DNA from: Elusimicrobiota bacterium
GTDB lineage: Bacteria; Elusimicrobiota; Elusimicrobia; 2-02-FULL-39-32
DNA length: 16,870 nt
Assembly: GCA_023249835.1 (NCBI GenBank)
Contig: JAHFBY010000002.1
Location: 1-16,870 of the forward strand
Direction of reading: 5' to 3'
Made by a program: the position numbers and the translations under genes. The notes beneath the pieces were generated by a model, which ran no database searches, was not told where the DNA came from, and worked only from the letters and a program-made list of their open reading frames with translations. This document shows positions 7,705 to 15,633 of this stretch, one piece after another; position 1 is the first letter of the stretch; every line of letters starts with the position of its first letter.

Positions 7705-8032
7705 TAGGACCAATGAAACGCAAGAGCAATCTTTGGAGTGCAAGCGGAAGTCTACATGCCCTATTCATTACATACAAATAAAATGACTCCTCAAAACACT
7801 TGCCAACTTAACCTCCTGCGCAGCAAAAAAATAAAAAATAATAAGTATACCTTTAAACATAAAATTATAAAATCAGCGAACACTTAGAATCAAGGAGTCG
7901 GGCGATTACATCATTGAGCGTTTCATGTGCCTTAAAGTTACAAAAAATTTCTCATATTAATTTAATGGGAAGAACTGTTTTTTATTTAAATAAAAGTGAA
8001 GGAGAAGGGAATGCCATTAGCATACAATCAAT

Positions 8033-8046
8033 CTAAATTAATTAAA
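8033..8046. repeat. 14-bp AT-rich direct repeat, left member
   Basis: CTAAATTAATTAAA occurs here and again at 14462-14475, on either side of operon copy 2. Copy 1 has only the first nine bases (7613-7621) after its last stop. Composition is A/T apart from one C, so chance or microhomology must be considered. Confidence 0.4.
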
Positions 8047-8094
8047 TTCACGCCAAGGTTAGAATCCAAGTTGGGTTCGAATTTAGGCGTGAGT
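8046..8094 (+). promoter_or_regulatory. Long imperfect hairpin just upstream of the copy 2 ribosome site
   Basis: TCACGCC (8048-8054) pairs with GGCGTGA (8086-8092), extended by one G-T and one A-T pair. Inside, TTAGAATCC (8059-8067) pairs with GGGTTCGAA (8073-8081) with one G-T pair and one mismatch, around a loop AAGTT; G-T wobbles join the two stems. It ends nine bases before GGAGGGG. Copy 1 has nothing comparable. It could act on translation or mRNA stability of copy 2; this is inference. Confidence 0.5.
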
Positions 8095-8102
8095 ATCAAA
8101 CC

Positions 8103-8109
8103 GGAGGGG
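8103..8109 (+). promoter_or_regulatory. Strong ribosome binding site for the large gene, copy 2
   Basis: GGAGGGG lies six bases before ATG 8116, a stronger site than the GGGAG of copy 1. It supports a start at 8116, which gives the same N-terminus as copy 1, rather than ATG 8011 or GTG 7996. Confidence 0.7.
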
Positions 8110-8115
8110 ACACGA

Positions 8116-11100
8116 ATGCAATCATCCATAATGAGGAAGGTAAAGATATTCTTGTGTTTGGCGATCAGCGCCATGGCGTTGGTAACGGCAAAGGCGGAAG
8201 CGTTAACGATCTCTGTGTCAACGCCGAACATAGTGAACGGAGTGGCGGTGGACGGATGGTCCAGCGTTAATTCTGGGAACCGTGCGCACGTGGTGTATTC
8301 CACGGTGAGCAGCACGAACTATTCGGTGATTTACGGATCGCAAACAGCGACTGGGTCGTACACGTTCACCACGGTGAGCACGGGCGCGCTGGCGAACAAG
8401 CCGAAGTATCTTACCTTAATAGTGAATCCCACGGATTCTTCTGCGCACACATATTATTATGACGCTTCCTCTAATACGATCAATTACTTAGCGGGCACGG
8501 GACTTCAGGGGCCGCAGTTTCCTTTAGGAACGGGCAAAGTAACGGCGAGCGGATTGGCGGCTGATCAGTCCGGTACGGGATTCATTTTGTTATTTTCATC
8601 TTCGGCGCAAAACAGCCGGTATACATTGACGTCGGCGTCGTTTGCGTTTGCGACGGCGAATGCGGTGACCAGCGTAACGACAGTGGTATCGACTTCTGCG
8701 GGCAGCGTAGAGACGGGAGTGTTTGCGGCGTACACGAACACTTCGGACGGGAAGCGCGGGGTGATTTATTTTGATAACGCGGCGTCAGCGCTCAAGCATG
8801 TAAAGATTTTGGCGGGAGTAGTAGAAGACACGCGGGAAGTGTTGGATACCGGCAGCAGCATATCGAACATATATGTAACTGACGGGAGCAATCAAACGGC
8901 AGTGACCTATACGCATTCTACTATAGTAAAGCAGGCGGTACAGCGGCGGTTAATTTCCCCCAGTTGCTGGTACATTCAAAAGGTGGATGACGGTACGTCG
9001 ATGAATTTTATATCAAACACGATATTGTATTTAAAGAACGGAAATTTATGGGCGGCGTTTGGCACATCGGGAACGTTTTTTGATGATTTTCAAGAGAGCA
9101 TCGTTAGCCAGCAGAAGGGTTTGGCGGGATTGGTCTCAAGTGTAACCAAGGCGTGGTTACATACCACGAGCGCGCTGGGCGTATATCCTTTATTAGTGTA
9201 TCAACCTTCCGCAACAACGGGTGGTTTGGCTACGGCAAACGTGTTAACATTGCAGGGAACCGTATTGAGTTCTTTGGGCACAGCTGTTTCAGGGACAACT
9301 ATTCGTGCGAACGTTACGGGCGGAGTGGATGGTGGAGCCAATGATTTAAATCCGGCCACAGCTGGAACGCAAGGCGGGATTACAAATACAAGCGGGAGTT
9401 ATCAAATATTGGTAGGGTCAGGGACCACAATGGCAGTGAGCGCGTCCAGCACGAACTGGGTATTTTTGTGGCGTTCGAGTTCAGGGCTTACGACGATCAG
9501 CACTTCGGCCACTGGGAGTTTTTCGAGCGGGATTACTGGAGCAGACTTTATTGCAGTTTCGACCCCAATAATTTTTAGTTTAGAGCCGTCATCTATGTCT
9601 GTGTTGTATGATGCTGGTCCGCAAAGTTTTACAATTAATGCTATTTCTACGGACAGCATATTGTCTAACTTATTTGCGGCGGGCGCAAATGCAAGGTTGG
9701 TGTTACAGTCTGCGCAAGGTTCTATTGCGACATCGATAAGTTCATCGGTAAGCCCGACTGCAACGCAAGAAGCGGGGTCTATTATTCTTAATAGTCAAAC
9801 ATCCGGGGGCACGTCTTTTGCTGCTTCTTCTAATACAATTTGGGATAGATTTTCTTCTTCTTCTGCAGAGGTGGGAAGTGGTAAATGGTATACGCTTGTT
9901 GTGACTACAGTGACGGCGGCTGGTCATGTTATGCAAGCTAAGAAAGCAGACATGTTTCAATTAAAAGGAATGGGAATAGCGGTTGCGAGCGGAGCTATCC
10001 CAACAATTAGTCTTCCGGGTATAACGACTGCTATTTCAACGGGTCAAATTAACTCCAGTCCAGAGTTAAGATTAATAGTAAGATCAACCGGCGCATATAT
10101 GTTTTCTGATGCGGCAGTACAGCGTATTTATTTAACGAAAATTACTTCGGCGATTCCTCCTAATAATCAAAATTTTGGAGAAGACTTTAAGTTTAAACAC
10201 GGTCTTGTAAGTACGGATACTTATAATGGCGGGAGTAATTTCTTTCTAACTACTGGAACTATTTTTGGAGCGGATTATAATAGTTCTTATTATATAAGGA
10301 TTGGAAGCGCGCCTTTAAATTCACAAGCAAGGGGCAATGAAGCGTTGCATTTTGTTTATTCAAATGCCATTACAATTTCTTCTCCTGCAATTACAAGGGT
10401 TTGGATTGATAATGATTCTTCTACTGCATCAATAGTTACCAGCACGAGTATTATTATGCATTTGGAAGGGCGTGGTTTCGTGGCGGGTTCATCGGTAACA
10501 ATTTCAACCACCAACGGAACTGCCGCAAACTATGCGGCGAACGCTGAATTTCCGTTGTCTTATAACGGAGATGTTGTGTTAACTAGAGTTAATTCATCAA
10601 CATCCGCAGACATTTTGATTAATAGTTTTTCATCTCAATTCGCTTTGGGTACAACTTTATGTATACAAATCTCTTCAGCGCATGTTGCTGCGGCCAATGT
10701 TGGCCTCGTAGATGAGTTTGGTTTGAGGGGATCAACTTGGGTTGCCCGTATGCTGGGCGCAATTTCAATTGGGTCAGCGGCAATAACTGGAGTTTCTCCA
10801 TCAACGGGAATAATGAACACCCGATCCTATACTATTTCTATATATGGTAGAGGTCTATTGGGTGGATCAACGCTTCAACTTTTAGCTGTTGATGGCAGTT
10901 CTGCTCCTCCTGTTGTAACTGCAGGATCAGTTTCTAATGGTACTTCAACCTTGTTAACAGCAACTGTAGATTTTCGTTCAGAAGCGTTTGCTGGAAAAAC
11001 ATATCGAATAAGGTTATCTTCTACAGCAACGGATGCTGCTAATGCAACGTTGATGAGCATTGAAACTCCTGCATTGATCTATGTTTCTTCGTTAACGCTT

Positions 11101-13419
11101 AGTGGTTTTTCTTACCCGTACATTTCAACTGCGGGTGTTTATAACTCAACAGGGCAAGTTAATATAGGTTTAAATGCAGTGAGCGGATTAGTAGCTGGCG
11201 CGATCTGTAATATTCCTACACTTGCGAGTCCTTCAGTTAGTAGTGCCGCATTATCTGGTGTTAGTTCTTCTGGAGCGTTTGCTGTTTTTTCCAGCACAGC
11301 ATTTTTCAATCGGAGTGCGGGAACGTATAACCTTATAGTAACAACTACTATAAACAGATTGGGAAATCATACTGAGACGTATGTGGCAGCGGCAACTGTG
11401 GCCATTACTGTTCTTGCCGCATCGTTTAATACCGTGACCGTAAATGATAGCTCAAATTATCGGGGGTTAAACTTTGCTACTTTTACAATAGCGACGCCTG
11501 GTTTACAGAGTGGCGCAACGATTGGGTTGCAAGTAGGCACTAATAATAACGGTAAACTTGTAATAATGGGTCAAAACATATCGCGGAACACAATTGACAA
11601 TAGTACGGCGACAGTGTCCTTTGACTTGCGCGGAGCGACCGATACTGGGAATTGGACGATGTTTATCACTACCGGTTGCGGTCAATGTTCGCAAGCGTAT
11701 ACAACTTTATCCAAAGATGTTACGATTAGTACGCCGTCAGTGACAGGGCTAAGCGCGGAAAAGAAGAGTAACGTATCAGGTGGAGCAACGCTGACTGTGT
11801 ATGGAAATGGGTTGACTAATGGTGCTACCGTTGGATTTAGGTACACCGACACTGCGGTGACGGAACTTTTGGGATCGAATATTGCGAGTAGCGCTACTGT
11901 AAATGCAACGTTAACAGTTTCTGGCAACTCCGTTATGCAGACAACGAGTGGAACCTTTACCATGCCTTCAAATATGATGCCAGGTTCCTGGAAAGTTACG
12001 GTTACGACCATAATGGCGGCTGGTCAGTATTACGAGGGGAATGTAAATAAGGCGATTGATAGGGCAATTTATGTAACCGATGATTCAACTTTTAGCTTTG
12101 TGGTGACAGAGTCTTCAGCGCCGAACGCTCCGACGGGTTTAACGGTATTGTCTTCTGGTCAGAAGACAGTGACGTTGCAGTGGATATCTCCTGGAGATAG
12201 CGGCACGACTGGGAGTTTGGTGAGCGGAGCGGCATGGATTGTGTACTATGCTTCCGCGTCGAATACGCGTTGGAGCGGATGCCCGGGTTGCTTCCCGATA
12301 CAGGCGGCGCAAGATGGCGCTGGGAGTAATTACTTGTTGGCGGCAGCTTCAAACTATTCGTTTGCCAATACGTGGGCGCAGTTCTTAAAGATTGACTATG
12401 CGGACACGGCAGTGACAACCAATACCTCTGTAACAGCGACGGCGTATAGTTTCTCAACCTCAACGGCTAAGGGATTGATTGTAACCACGCAGACGATTGC
12501 GATCACTTCAACAATTATACCGGGAACAACGATAAGCCAAACCTTGTCAATTGATCCGGGTACGGCTGACGGTACTTTCTGGTTTATTGTGAGGGCGATG
12601 GACGAGAGCGGTAACATGTCGCCTACGAATATAGTTTATAGCACGGTGAGCGCGGTGATTACCTATGCAAATAATAGCGTGGCAACGCTTTCCGGTGGAA
12701 GCGCGACCATTGATCCAAATTCTAATAATACGGTAACCTATAGTGTGGAAACAGCGGTGGGCGGCGTAACTGTTAAGGAAACCAATATCGTGACGCCGGC
12801 CGGAGCTTTATCCGGGACCGATAGTTTCAATAATCCAACCATTAACTCGAGTCCATCTTCGGACTCAACGGGAGTTGAAGGAGTAGGACCGTCGTTAGGA
12901 ATCACCTTGGCGAGTGGGAATACGGAGTTTAAGAAGCCGATTACCTTAACGATAAAGGTGGACGAGACGCAGATAATAAGCAAACTGGCGGGTCGTTCAT
13001 TGTCCCGAGTAAAGTTGGCGTATTACAATGGATCGAAATGGGTAATGGTAGCGGATTCAGCGATGGGAAGCGGCGGGAACGTGTCTGGAAGCGTAACGCA
13101 TTTAACCGAGTTCCGCGTAGTGATCGCGGTGCCGCCGTCGAATTTGACGAGCGCAGCGGTTTACCCGAACCCGTATCGGCCGACGTTGACGACACATTTA
13201 AACCAAGGGATAACGTTTGACAACTTACCCAGTAACTCATCGATCCAGATCTACACGATTGCCGGAGATTTGGTGAAACAGTTGCCCGATAACGGCAGCG
13301 CGCAAGCCACCTGGAACGCGAAGAATGAGAACGGGCAGGACGCGGCGAGCGGAGTGTACTTTGTGTTGATAAAAGGCGGGGGAGATACAAAGACTCTCAA
13401 GCTGGCGATACAAAGGTAA
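8116..13419 (+). CDS. Giant secreted surface protein with FN3 and FlgD/type IX-like C-terminal module, copy 2
   Basis: From ATG 8116 the 1767-residue product is identical to that of 1267-6570: signal peptide, propeller-like N-terminal part, Ig/IPT-like segments, fibronectin III-like domain, ZU5-like stretch and C-terminal sorting-type module. What differs is the start region. An in-frame ATG at 8011 with its own GGAG site would add 35 residues (MPLAYNQSKLIKF...) before the signal peptide. Such an extension would bury the export signal, so it is either unused, a short regulatory read-in, or an alternative non-exported form. I prefer 8116 because of GGAGGGG six bases upstream and because the repeat identity begins two bases before it. 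Expression is expected to depend on promoter 2 and its long leader, so the same protein can be made under different control from copy 1. Function of the body is unknown. Confidence 0.82.
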   Translation: MQSSIMRKVKIFLCLAISAMALVTAKAEALTISVSTPNIVNGVAVDGWSSVNSGNRAHVVYSTVSSTNYSVIYGSQTATGSYTFTTVSTGALANKPKYLTLIVNPTDSSAHTYYYDASSNTINYLAGTGLQGPQFPLGTGKVTASGLAADQSGTGFILLFSSSAQNSRYTLTSASFAFATANAVTSVTTVVSTSAGSVETGVFAAYTNTSDGKRGVIYFDNAASALKHVKILAGVVEDTREVLDTGSSISNIYVTDGSNQTAVTYTHSTIVKQAVQRRLISPSCWYIQKVDDGTSMNFISNTILYLKNGNLWAAFGTSGTFFDDFQESIVSQQKGLAGLVSSVTKAWLHTTSALGVYPLLVYQPSATTGGLATANVLTLQGTVLSSLGTAVSGTTIRANVTGGVDGGANDLNPATAGTQGGITNTSGSYQILVGSGTTMAVSASSTNWVFLWRSSSGLTTISTSATGSFSSGITGADFIAVSTPIIFSLEPSSMSVLYDAGPQSFTINAISTDSILSNLFAAGANARLVLQSAQGSIATSISSSVSPTATQEAGSIILNSQTSGGTSFAASSNTIWDRFSSSSAEVGSGKWYTLVVTTVTAAGHVMQAKKADMFQLKGMGIAVASGAIPTISLPGITTAISTGQINSSPELRLIVRSTGAYMFSDAAVQRIYLTKITSAIPPNNQNFGEDFKFKHGLVSTDTYNGGSNFFLTTGTIFGADYNSSYYIRIGSAPLNSQARGNEALHFVYSNAITISSPAITRVWIDNDSSTASIVTSTSIIMHLEGRGFVAGSSVTISTTNGTAANYAANAEFPLSYNGDVVLTRVNSSTSADILINSFSSQFALGTTLCIQISSAHVAAANVGLVDEFGLRGSTWVARMLGAISIGSAAITGVSPSTGIMNTRSYTISIYGRGLLGGSTLQLLAVDGSSAPPVVTAGSVSNGTSTLLTATVDFRSEAFAGKTYRIRLSSTATDAANATLMSIETPALIYVSSLTLSGFSYPYISTAGVYNSTGQVNIGLNAVSGLVAGAICNIPTLASPSVSSAALSGVSSSGAFAVFSSTAFFNRSAGTYNLIVTTTINRLGNHTETYVAAATVAITVLAASFNTVTVNDSSNYRGLNFATFTIATPGLQSGATIGLQVGTNNNGKLVIMGQNISRNTIDNSTATVSFDLRGATDTGNWTMFITTGCGQCSQAYTTLSKDVTISTPSVTGLSAEKKSNVSGGATLTVYGNGLTNGATVGFRYTDTAVTELLGSNIASSATVNATLTVSGNSVMQTTSGTFTMPSNMMPGSWKVTVTTIMAAGQYYEGNVNKAIDRAIYVTDDSTFSFVVTESSAPNAPTGLTVLSSGQKTVTLQWISPGDSGTTGSLVSGAAWIVYYASASNTRWSGCPGCFPIQAAQDGAGSNYLLAAASNYSFANTWAQFLKIDYADTAVTTNTSVTATAYSFSTSTAKGLIVTTQTIAITSTIIPGTTISQTLSIDPGTADGTFWFIVRAMDESGNMSPTNIVYSTVSAVITYANNSVATLSGGSATIDPNSNNTVTYSVETAVGGVTVKETNIVTPAGALSGTDSFNNPTINSSPSSDSTGVEGVGPSLGITLASGNTEFKKPITLTIKVDETQIISKLAGRSLSRVKLAYYNGSKWVMVADSAMGSGGNVSGSVTHLTEFRVVIAVPPSNLTSAAVYPNPYRPTLTTHLNQGITFDNLPSNSSIQIYTIAGDLVKQLPDNGSAQATWNAKNENGQDAASGVYFVLIKGGGDTKTLKLAIQR

Positions 13420-13501
13420 GGGGGTGATGACGATGAATACTATTCAATTAAAATCAAAGACAACGATGATGAATGATATGATGACAAAGGGAGAAAGGAA
13501 A

Positions 13502-14458
13502 ATGGATGGAAAAATCGTGATCACCTTAATCGGTCTGATCGTGGGGTTAGCAATAGCGCCGCTGCAAGCGTCTTTTAGCGATAAGGATGCGGGTTCGCGC
13601 GGAGCGCAATTTCTAAAGCTGCCTGTAGGGGCAAAGTATATTGGTATGGGCGAAGTGGGGACAGCGTTGGCAAAAGATGCGAACGCGATCTACTACAACG
13701 TGGCCGGATTGGCAAGCTTGGGGTATAAGAGCGCGGAATACATGTATTCTGGGTATTCAATATCCAATAAATCGGATGGGGAATCTAATCCCGGACAGCA
13801 TTGGATTGCGTTTGCTATGCCGATATCAGAGAGCATTGGGTCAGCCGGAGTTGGTTTCCAGTACTATACGGCTGGGGACATTAACAAGACCGATATTAAA
13901 AATGCGAGTTTGGGAACGTTTAATCCATCAGACTTGGCGGTTAACTTGTCGTATGCGCGCAAGGTCATGGAGCAGAGTTTGGGGTTAAACCTAAAGATCA
14001 TCAGCTCTAAGATTGAAAATACCGCTACGACTGTGGCGGTGGACTTGGGCTATCAGGCAAAGCCAATGATGGATGAGAAGTTAATGTTGGGCGCGGCGTT
14101 TCAGAACTTGGGCGGATCGCTTAAGTATGAAACCGAATCTGCGAAGTTGCCGATTATGATTAAGTTGGGATCAGCTTATAAGGTTATGGACAACTGGGTA
14201 ACCGCGTTGGATGTGGTGTTTCCAGAAGACAATTCTCCAAACTTAGGGTTGGGTACAGACTATGTGCACCAGATTAACGAAGACGTGAGCGTTGCTGGTC
14301 GCTTAGGCTACAACTCGCGAACTCGGAAAGTAGGCGGTTTTAGCGGCCTGTCTTTTGGCGCTGGACTAAACTTTAGAATGGCGCTCTTGGACTTTGCTTG
14401 GACCCCAATGGGCGACATCGGTTCCACCTTTAAAATCTCTGCCGGCGTTAAATTCTAA
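13502..14458 (+). CDS. PorV/PorQ-family outer-membrane beta-barrel protein, copy 2
   Basis: The 318-residue product is identical to that of 6653-7609, with the same ribosome site (GGAG at 13490-13493), signal peptide, GMGEVGTAL and NVAGLA motifs and terminal Phe. It lies 82 nt downstream of the second giant gene. The coding sequence is the last part of the repeat: only 12 bases after the stop are shared with copy 1, and the terminator that follows is unrelated in sequence. With no protein difference between copies, a second copy adds dosage or separate regulation rather than a new specificity, at least at present. Confidence 0.85.
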   Translation: MDGKIVITLIGLIVGLAIAPLQASFSDKDAGSRGAQFLKLPVGAKYIGMGEVGTALAKDANAIYYNVAGLASLGYKSAEYMYSGYSISNKSDGESNPGQHWIAFAMPISESIGSAGVGFQYYTAGDINKTDIKNASLGTFNPSDLAVNLSYARKVMEQSLGLNLKIISSKIENTATTVAVDLGYQAKPMMDEKLMLGAAFQNLGGSLKYETESAKLPIMIKLGSAYKVMDNWVTALDVVFPEDNSPNLGLGTDYVHQINEDVSVAGRLGYNSRTRKVGGFSGLSFGAGLNFRMALLDFAWTPMGDIGSTFKISAGVKF

Positions 14459-14461
14459 TAA

Positions 14462-14475
14462 CTAAATTAATTAAA
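14462..14475. repeat. 14-bp AT-rich direct repeat, right member
   Basis: Second occurrence of CTAAATTAATTAAA (first at 8033-8046). It straddles the right end of repeat copy 2: its first nine bases belong to the repeat and the last five are unique to this side. Confidence 0.4.
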
Positions 14476-14518
14476 AACACAAAAAACCCTATTCTTGAGA
14501 ATAGGGTTTTTTGTGTTT
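14475..14518 (+). terminator. Intrinsic terminator of operon copy 2
   Basis: A perfect 20-bp stem (14475-14494 with 14499-14518) closes on a TTGA loop. ACCCTATTC/GAATAGGGT forms the strong inner part, with A6 on the left and T6 (14507-14512) on the right of the core. The symmetry means it could terminate in both directions. It has no sequence similarity to the copy 1 terminator. Confidence 0.88.
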
Positions 14519-14557
14519 ACTATATAAACTATACTATTTTACTACATAATAAACATT

Positions 14558-15625
14558 ATGTATGATATAAGTAATACTCAAAATTTGCTTCCCTGGCAAA
14601 AAATCGTCAAAAATTGGCTCCCCCTTAGTTTGAAAACCCATCAAGGTCAAGAACTTCTAAAATTTAAAGATGAATTTTTAAATGCTTTTTGGGACCTCAA
14701 TGAACCAAGCGAACATACCCTCATTCATTATTCCCTAGATTTAAACCGTTTCATTGCATTTGTTGATGAGCAATCATTACTGTTAAATGATTTCAAACGT
14801 TTGCAGTTTGAAATGTTTCTAGCTAAGGCTAAAAATAGGCAGACTCCCAACGCTAAATTATCTGCTGCCAGCCGCTTCCGCATGAGTGCAAGCGTGCGCA
14901 AGTTCGTGCGCTGGCTTTATTATAGCGCCAGTTACTTAAAGGTTGAAATTTCAGCCTATATTCCAACGGTTCCAGTAAAAAGACCAATGAAAAGAGCTTT
15001 GCGTATGGATGAGTTAAAAGCCATGGTTGGAGTTATTGGAGTAGGTAAAAAATCAATAGCGTGTCGTCAAGAAAAAAATTGCCGGCATAAACCCCTTTGG
15101 ACAGAGTCCGCAGCTTTACGCGATCGTTTATTTATTCACCTCCTTTATATAACCGGTATGCGTGTTTCAGAGATGGCCTATATTAAGGTAGAAAACATGC
15201 AGTTGCCGGAAAATCAATCAGGGTCCATATACGTTATTGGCAAAGGTAAAAAGGCAAGAATGGTAATTTTAGATGATTTGACCTGTGAAATTATTAAAAC
15301 ATATTTAAAAATAAATCAAAAGGGGGCGTCCCACCACCTATTTTTTGAGCAAAAGCCTGATTTTAAGGATACTGTTCGGTTCAGGCAAAAAGTTCGGGAA
15401 AGGTTACAGTTATGTGCGCGCGAAGCAAATTTAAGTGGAAATTCTGAGATTTCCCCCCATGTTTTACGTCGAACTTTTGCTACTAATTTATTGGATGGCG
15501 GAGCGGATTTGCGTACTGTTCAGGAAATGTTGGGTCACGAACAAATTACAACCACACAAATTTATACAAATGTTTCTACCCAAAAGAAACTGGAAGCGCA
15601 TAAAAAATATTTGCCTAAATTGTAG
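14558..15625 (+). CDS. Tyrosine recombinase/integrase of the XerC/XerD type
   Basis: A 355-residue site-specific recombinase. Residues about 32-125 form the SAM-like N-terminal DNA-binding domain and about 145-350 the catalytic domain. All catalytic residues are present: R202 in TGMRVSE, K229 in GKGKKAR, H301 and R304 in PHVLRRTFATN, H327 in LGHEQIT and nucleophile Y336 in IYTNVS. The H301 to Y336 distance equals that of E. coli XerD. It is longer than XerC/D (about 300 residues) because of an N-terminal extension and an insertion at about 160-187 that contains CRQEKNCRH. The start ATG has no clear ribosome site, so the 5' end is uncertain; a TTTTACTAC stretch and TATA-like sequences precede it. 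It follows a strong terminator and so needs its own promoter. It could be a chromosome-dimer Xer protein, a mobile-element integrase or an invertase; no attachment site was found. Confidence 0.9.
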   Translation: MYDISNTQNLLPWQKIVKNWLPLSLKTHQGQELLKFKDEFLNAFWDLNEPSEHTLIHYSLDLNRFIAFVDEQSLLLNDFKRLQFEMFLAKAKNRQTPNAKLSAASRFRMSASVRKFVRWLYYSASYLKVEISAYIPTVPVKRPMKRALRMDELKAMVGVIGVGKKSIACRQEKNCRHKPLWTESAALRDRLFIHLLYITGMRVSEMAYIKVENMQLPENQSGSIYVIGKGKKARMVILDDLTCEIIKTYLKINQKGASHHLFFEQKPDFKDTVRFRQKVRERLQLCAREANLSGNSEISPHVLRRTFATNLLDGGADLRTVQEMLGHEQITTTQIYTNVSTQKKLEAHKKYLPKL

Positions 15626-15633
15626 TTCCTTAC

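Larger units (their letters stand above)
7711..8115 (+). promoter_or_regulatory. Long AT-rich leader/spacer ahead of operon copy 2
   Basis: About 400 nt separate the expected transcript start near 7711 from ATG 8116, against about 130 nt in copy 1. I see no known riboswitch, tRNA or gene of normal size. It contains a 23-codon frame (7713-7784) that starts almost at the expected +1 without a ribosome site. TTTAAACATAA (7852-7862) is the inverse of the -10 region. A second start, ATG 8011, has GGAG at 8001-8004 and is in frame with the large gene. The leader ends in the hairpin at 8046-8094 and a strong ribosome site. Except for the last 20 or so bases it is not similar to the copy 1 leader. 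Confidence 0.5.
8114..14470 (+). repeat. Direct repeat unit, copy 2 (6357 bp)
   Basis: Second member of the tandem repeat described at 1265-7621, same orientation, separated from it by 492 bp of unique sequence. No difference was found in the stretches compared. No terminal inverted repeats, target duplications or transposase are associated with the unit, so it is a segmental duplication rather than an insertion sequence. Confidence 0.95.

Noticed and set aside
7690..7706. XerD half of a dif site (TTATGTTTAAAT)
   Set aside because: It has an extra base compared with the usual TTATGTTAAAT and no XerC arm six bases away; the extended -10 explains it better.
8070..8085. tRNA T-loop-like GGTTCGAATT
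   Set aside because: The flanking bases do not form a T-stem, and no D-arm, anticodon arm or acceptor stem could be folded.
8046..8094. Integron attC site near the tyrosine recombinase
   Set aside because: GTTGGGT fits the right core consensus, but the matching RYYYAAC core is missing at the other end and the hairpin pairing does not bring such cores together. The recombinase also lies 6 kb away.
7705..8115. Riboswitch (cyclic di-GMP or other) in the copy 2 leader
   Set aside because: ACGCAAGAGC at 7718 recalls part of the GEMM motif, but the rest of the conserved core and its pairings are absent.
1265..14470. The repeated units as insertion sequences or a composite transposon
   Set aside because: The units contain no transposase, have no terminal inverted repeats, and their ends are the edges of the coding regions. 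No target-site duplication is seen.
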